Source: an uncultured Lachnoanaerobaculum sp.
GTDB lineage: Bacteria; Bacillota; Clostridia; Lachnospirales; Lachnospiraceae
NCBI RefSeq assembly: GCF_938015485.1
Contig: NZ_CALLVU010000011.1
Span: forward strand, 1 to 7,395
Reading direction: 5' to 3'
DNA: 7,395 nt
The notes below the pieces were generated by a model. It did no database searches and was not told the origin of the DNA. It saw nothing but the letters and a program-made list of their open reading frames with translations. This document shows, piece after piece, positions 6,652-7,395 of this stretch (position 1 is its first letter; each line of letters starts with the position of its first letter). The position numbers and the translations under genes were made by a program.

Positions 6652-6689
6652 AAAAATTTCCTCCTAAACTAATTAAATATCAAATGTTA

Positions 6690-6722
6690 ACTATATTTGT
6701 ATGAAATATTATCTTAATTCAA
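6690..6722 (-). promoter_or_regulatory. Possible internal promoter/operator region of rubrerythrin
   Basis: The perR-rbr gap (6652-6725) is very AT-rich. On the minus strand it has TTGAAT (6717-6722) and TATAGT (6690-6695), but the 21-nt spacing is too long for a good promoter. A GATAAT half-site (6708-6713) resembles one arm of a Fur/PerR box, though its partner arm is poor. ATATTT-CATAC-AAATAT is a short inverted repeat here. A separate rubrerythrin promoter is possible but not shown. Confidence 0.25.
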
Positions 6723-6725
6723 AAA

Positions 6726-7142
6726 CTATACTGCTTTTTTTGAATCAACATAGAGCATCTTTTGATAACATTCCTTACAATATCCATATAAGATGAGCGA
6801 ATGACTCTCCACAATTCCTATATCTTCATGCTTGAACATATTGTCTAAACCGACTATTGTACCTGCCGGTAAATCAATAAGCTTTGAGCAAGCCTTGCAA
6901 GCGAAGTGATAATGTTCTGTGGTATTGTAATCATATCTCTCAATTCCGTTTATATCAGATAATTTTCTTATCTTACCTATCTCAGTGAGCAAACCGAGAT
7001 TCCTATAAACGGTACCTAAGCTAATCTTAGGATCATCTTTGCGTAGTGACTGAAAGAGCATATCAGCTGTAGGATGATCGACTCTAGACTTCAAGTTGTC
7101 TAAGATAGCCTCCCTTTGTCTACTGTATTTTAGATCCTTCAT
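6726..7142 (-). CDS. perR: Fur-family peroxide-responsive repressor PerR
   Basis: This 138-residue DNA-binding regulator has the family winged helix with ISLGTVYRNLGLL (40-52) as the recognition region. The metal-sensing site expected for Bacillus PerR is complete and at a constant offset of 14 residues: H23, D71, H77, H79 and D90. Having Asp at 90, where Fur normally has Glu, favours PerR over Fur or Zur. The structural zinc site is C82-x-x-C85 and C122-x-x-C125. In the known mechanism, iron-bound PerR reacts with peroxide, its histidines are oxidised, and repression is lifted. AAAGGG lies about 6 nt before the ATG. Rubrerythrin follows directly and is the likely target. A Fur-family-like box at its own start site suggests autoregulation. 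Confidence 0.93.
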   Translation of the reverse strand: MKDLKYSRQREAILDNLKSRVDHPTADMLFQSLRKDDPKISLGTVYRNLGLLTEIGKIRKLSDINGIERYDYNTTEHYHFACKACSKLIDLPAGTIVGLDNMFKHEDIGIVESHSLILYGYCKECYQKMLYVDSKKAV

Positions 7143-7154
7143 GTATATCCCTTT

Positions 7155-7200
7155 CTAAAAATAAGAATCATTACTGTTTTAGTATATCATTTATTTTTAG
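7155..7200. repeat. Perfect 10-bp inverted repeat framing the perR -10 region
   Basis: CTAAAAATAA at 7155-7164 and TTATTTTTAG at 7191-7200 are exact reverse complements separated by 26 bp. One arm lies in the spacer between -35 and -10, the other in the early leader, and the -10 box lies between them. As one arm is not transcribed, any function would be at the DNA level, such as paired binding of a dimeric regulator. Confidence 0.55.
7162..7176 (-). promoter_or_regulatory. Candidate PerR/Fur-family operator at the perR start site
   Basis: The minus strand CAGTAATGATTCTTA is centred on AATGATT, which fits the core AATnATT of the 7-1-7 PerR/Fur box. About 9 of 14 defined positions agree. The outer bases, especially of the left arm, are poor. 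It covers the predicted transcription start near 7174, a position where binding would block initiation. This suggests negative autoregulation, but the match is partial. Confidence 0.45.
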
Positions 7201-7208
7201 AATGTCAA
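7181..7208 (-). promoter_or_regulatory. perR: Sigma-A-type promoter of perR
   Basis: The minus strand has a consensus -35 TTGACA (7203-7208) and -10 TATACT (7181-7186) separated by 16 bp. Transcription should begin near 7174, giving a leader of about 32 nt before the ATG. With no terminator before rubrerythrin, it should drive both genes. Confidence 0.8.
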
Positions 7209-7246
7209 CATAAAAAATCAAAAATTTATTATAGATAAGCGGTTAT

Positions 7247-7275
7247 TTTATATAATATTTTAAAATTATTTTCAA
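7247..7275 (-). promoter_or_regulatory. Possible second, upstream perR promoter
   Basis: On the minus strand TTGAAA (7270-7275) and TATAAA (7247-7252) are 17 bp apart. The surrounding sequence is nearly all A and T, so chance matches are expected. A separate TATAAT also occurs nearer perR with only a weak -35. Confidence 0.25.
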
Positions 7276-7299
7276 GTCCGTTTTTGAAAGTTCTTTATA

Positions 7300-7330
7300 A
7301 AAAACAAAAAGCCTTGTAAAAACAAGACTT
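7300..7330 (-). terminator. Intrinsic terminator after tRNA-Gly
   Basis: The minus strand reads AAGTCTTG, a 6-nt loop, then CAAGGCTT, an 8-bp stem with one T-G pair. It is followed by a T-rich run (TTTTTGTTTTTT including the stem end). It lies about 12 nt beyond the tRNA 3' end and separates the tRNA transcript from perR. Confidence 0.85.
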
Positions 7331-7342
7331 AAAATAAAAAAG

Positions 7343-7395
7343 AGCGCGAGACGGGACTCGAACCCGCGACCCCGACCTTGGCAAGGTCGTACTCC
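7343..7395 (-). tRNA. tRNA-Gly (anticodon GCC), 5' end outside the window
   Basis: About 53 nt of the 3' part are visible on the minus strand. The anticodon arm is CGACC-TTGCCAA-GGTCG, giving anticodon GCC for glycine codons GGC and GGU. The T arm is GCGGG-TTCGAGT-CCCGT. The acceptor 3' strand CTCGCGC is followed by discriminator T. The next bases are CT, so CCA is not encoded and must be added after transcription. The 5' acceptor strand and most of the D arm are cut off by the window edge. Confidence 0.95.

Noticed and set aside
6726..7142. Identification of the regulator as Fur or Zur
   Set aside because: Asp at position 90 and the complete His/Asp set at PerR positions, along with the rubrerythrin neighbour, favour PerR.
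7343..7395. tRNA-Gly 3' end as an integration site for a mobile element
   Set aside because: No integrase, no repeated copy of the tRNA end and no composition shift are visible; ordinary core genes follow.

Overview
The window looks like chromosome from a low-to-mid GC anaerobic Firmicute, most likely a Lachnospiraceae/Clostridia member. Supporting signs are strong AGGAGG-type ribosome binding sites, sigma-A-like promoters, AT-rich spacers, a PerR plus rubrerythrin oxidative-stress pair, a clostridial-type M18 aminopeptidase and a tRNA-Gly without an encoded CCA. The genus cannot be fixed from the sequence alone. All supported genes are on the minus strand, so transcription runs from high to low coordinates.

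In transcription order: (1) 7395-7300 holds the 3' two-thirds of a tRNA-Gly(GCC), cut by the window edge, followed closely by an intrinsic terminator. (2) 7275-6115 is a peroxide-response unit: perR with a clear promoter and a possible autoregulatory Fur-family operator at the start site, then rubrerythrin, closed by a terminator at 6053-6078. (3) 6033-75 is a tightly packed seven-gene run behind its own extended -10 promoter: a two-domain S1 RNA-binding protein, an M18 aminopeptidase, a trigger-factor-like FKBP lipoprotein, a Cof-type HAD phosphatase, serine O-acetyltransferase (cysE), a GIY-YIG protein of the YhbQ/UPF0213 type and a RluA-family pseudouridine synthase. Gaps are 11 and 17 nt, then a 1-nt overlap, 22 nt, a 1-nt overlap and a 23-nt overlap. 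No terminator is visible after the last gene, so the operon may continue past position 1.

The peroxide unit makes sense as a circuit: PerR senses peroxide through metal-catalysed oxidation and rubrerythrin removes it. The seven-gene run is a housekeeping mix (RNA binding and modification, peptide turnover, extracytoplasmic folding, cysteine synthesis) rather than one pathway. I see no CRISPR array, insertion sequence, phage gene, toxin-antitoxin pair or obvious new system. The most interesting points are the architecture of the FKBP lipoprotein, the inverted repeat framing the perR -10 region, the C-terminal isoleucine tail of CysE, and the extra N-terminus with ambiguous start of the GIY-YIG protein.
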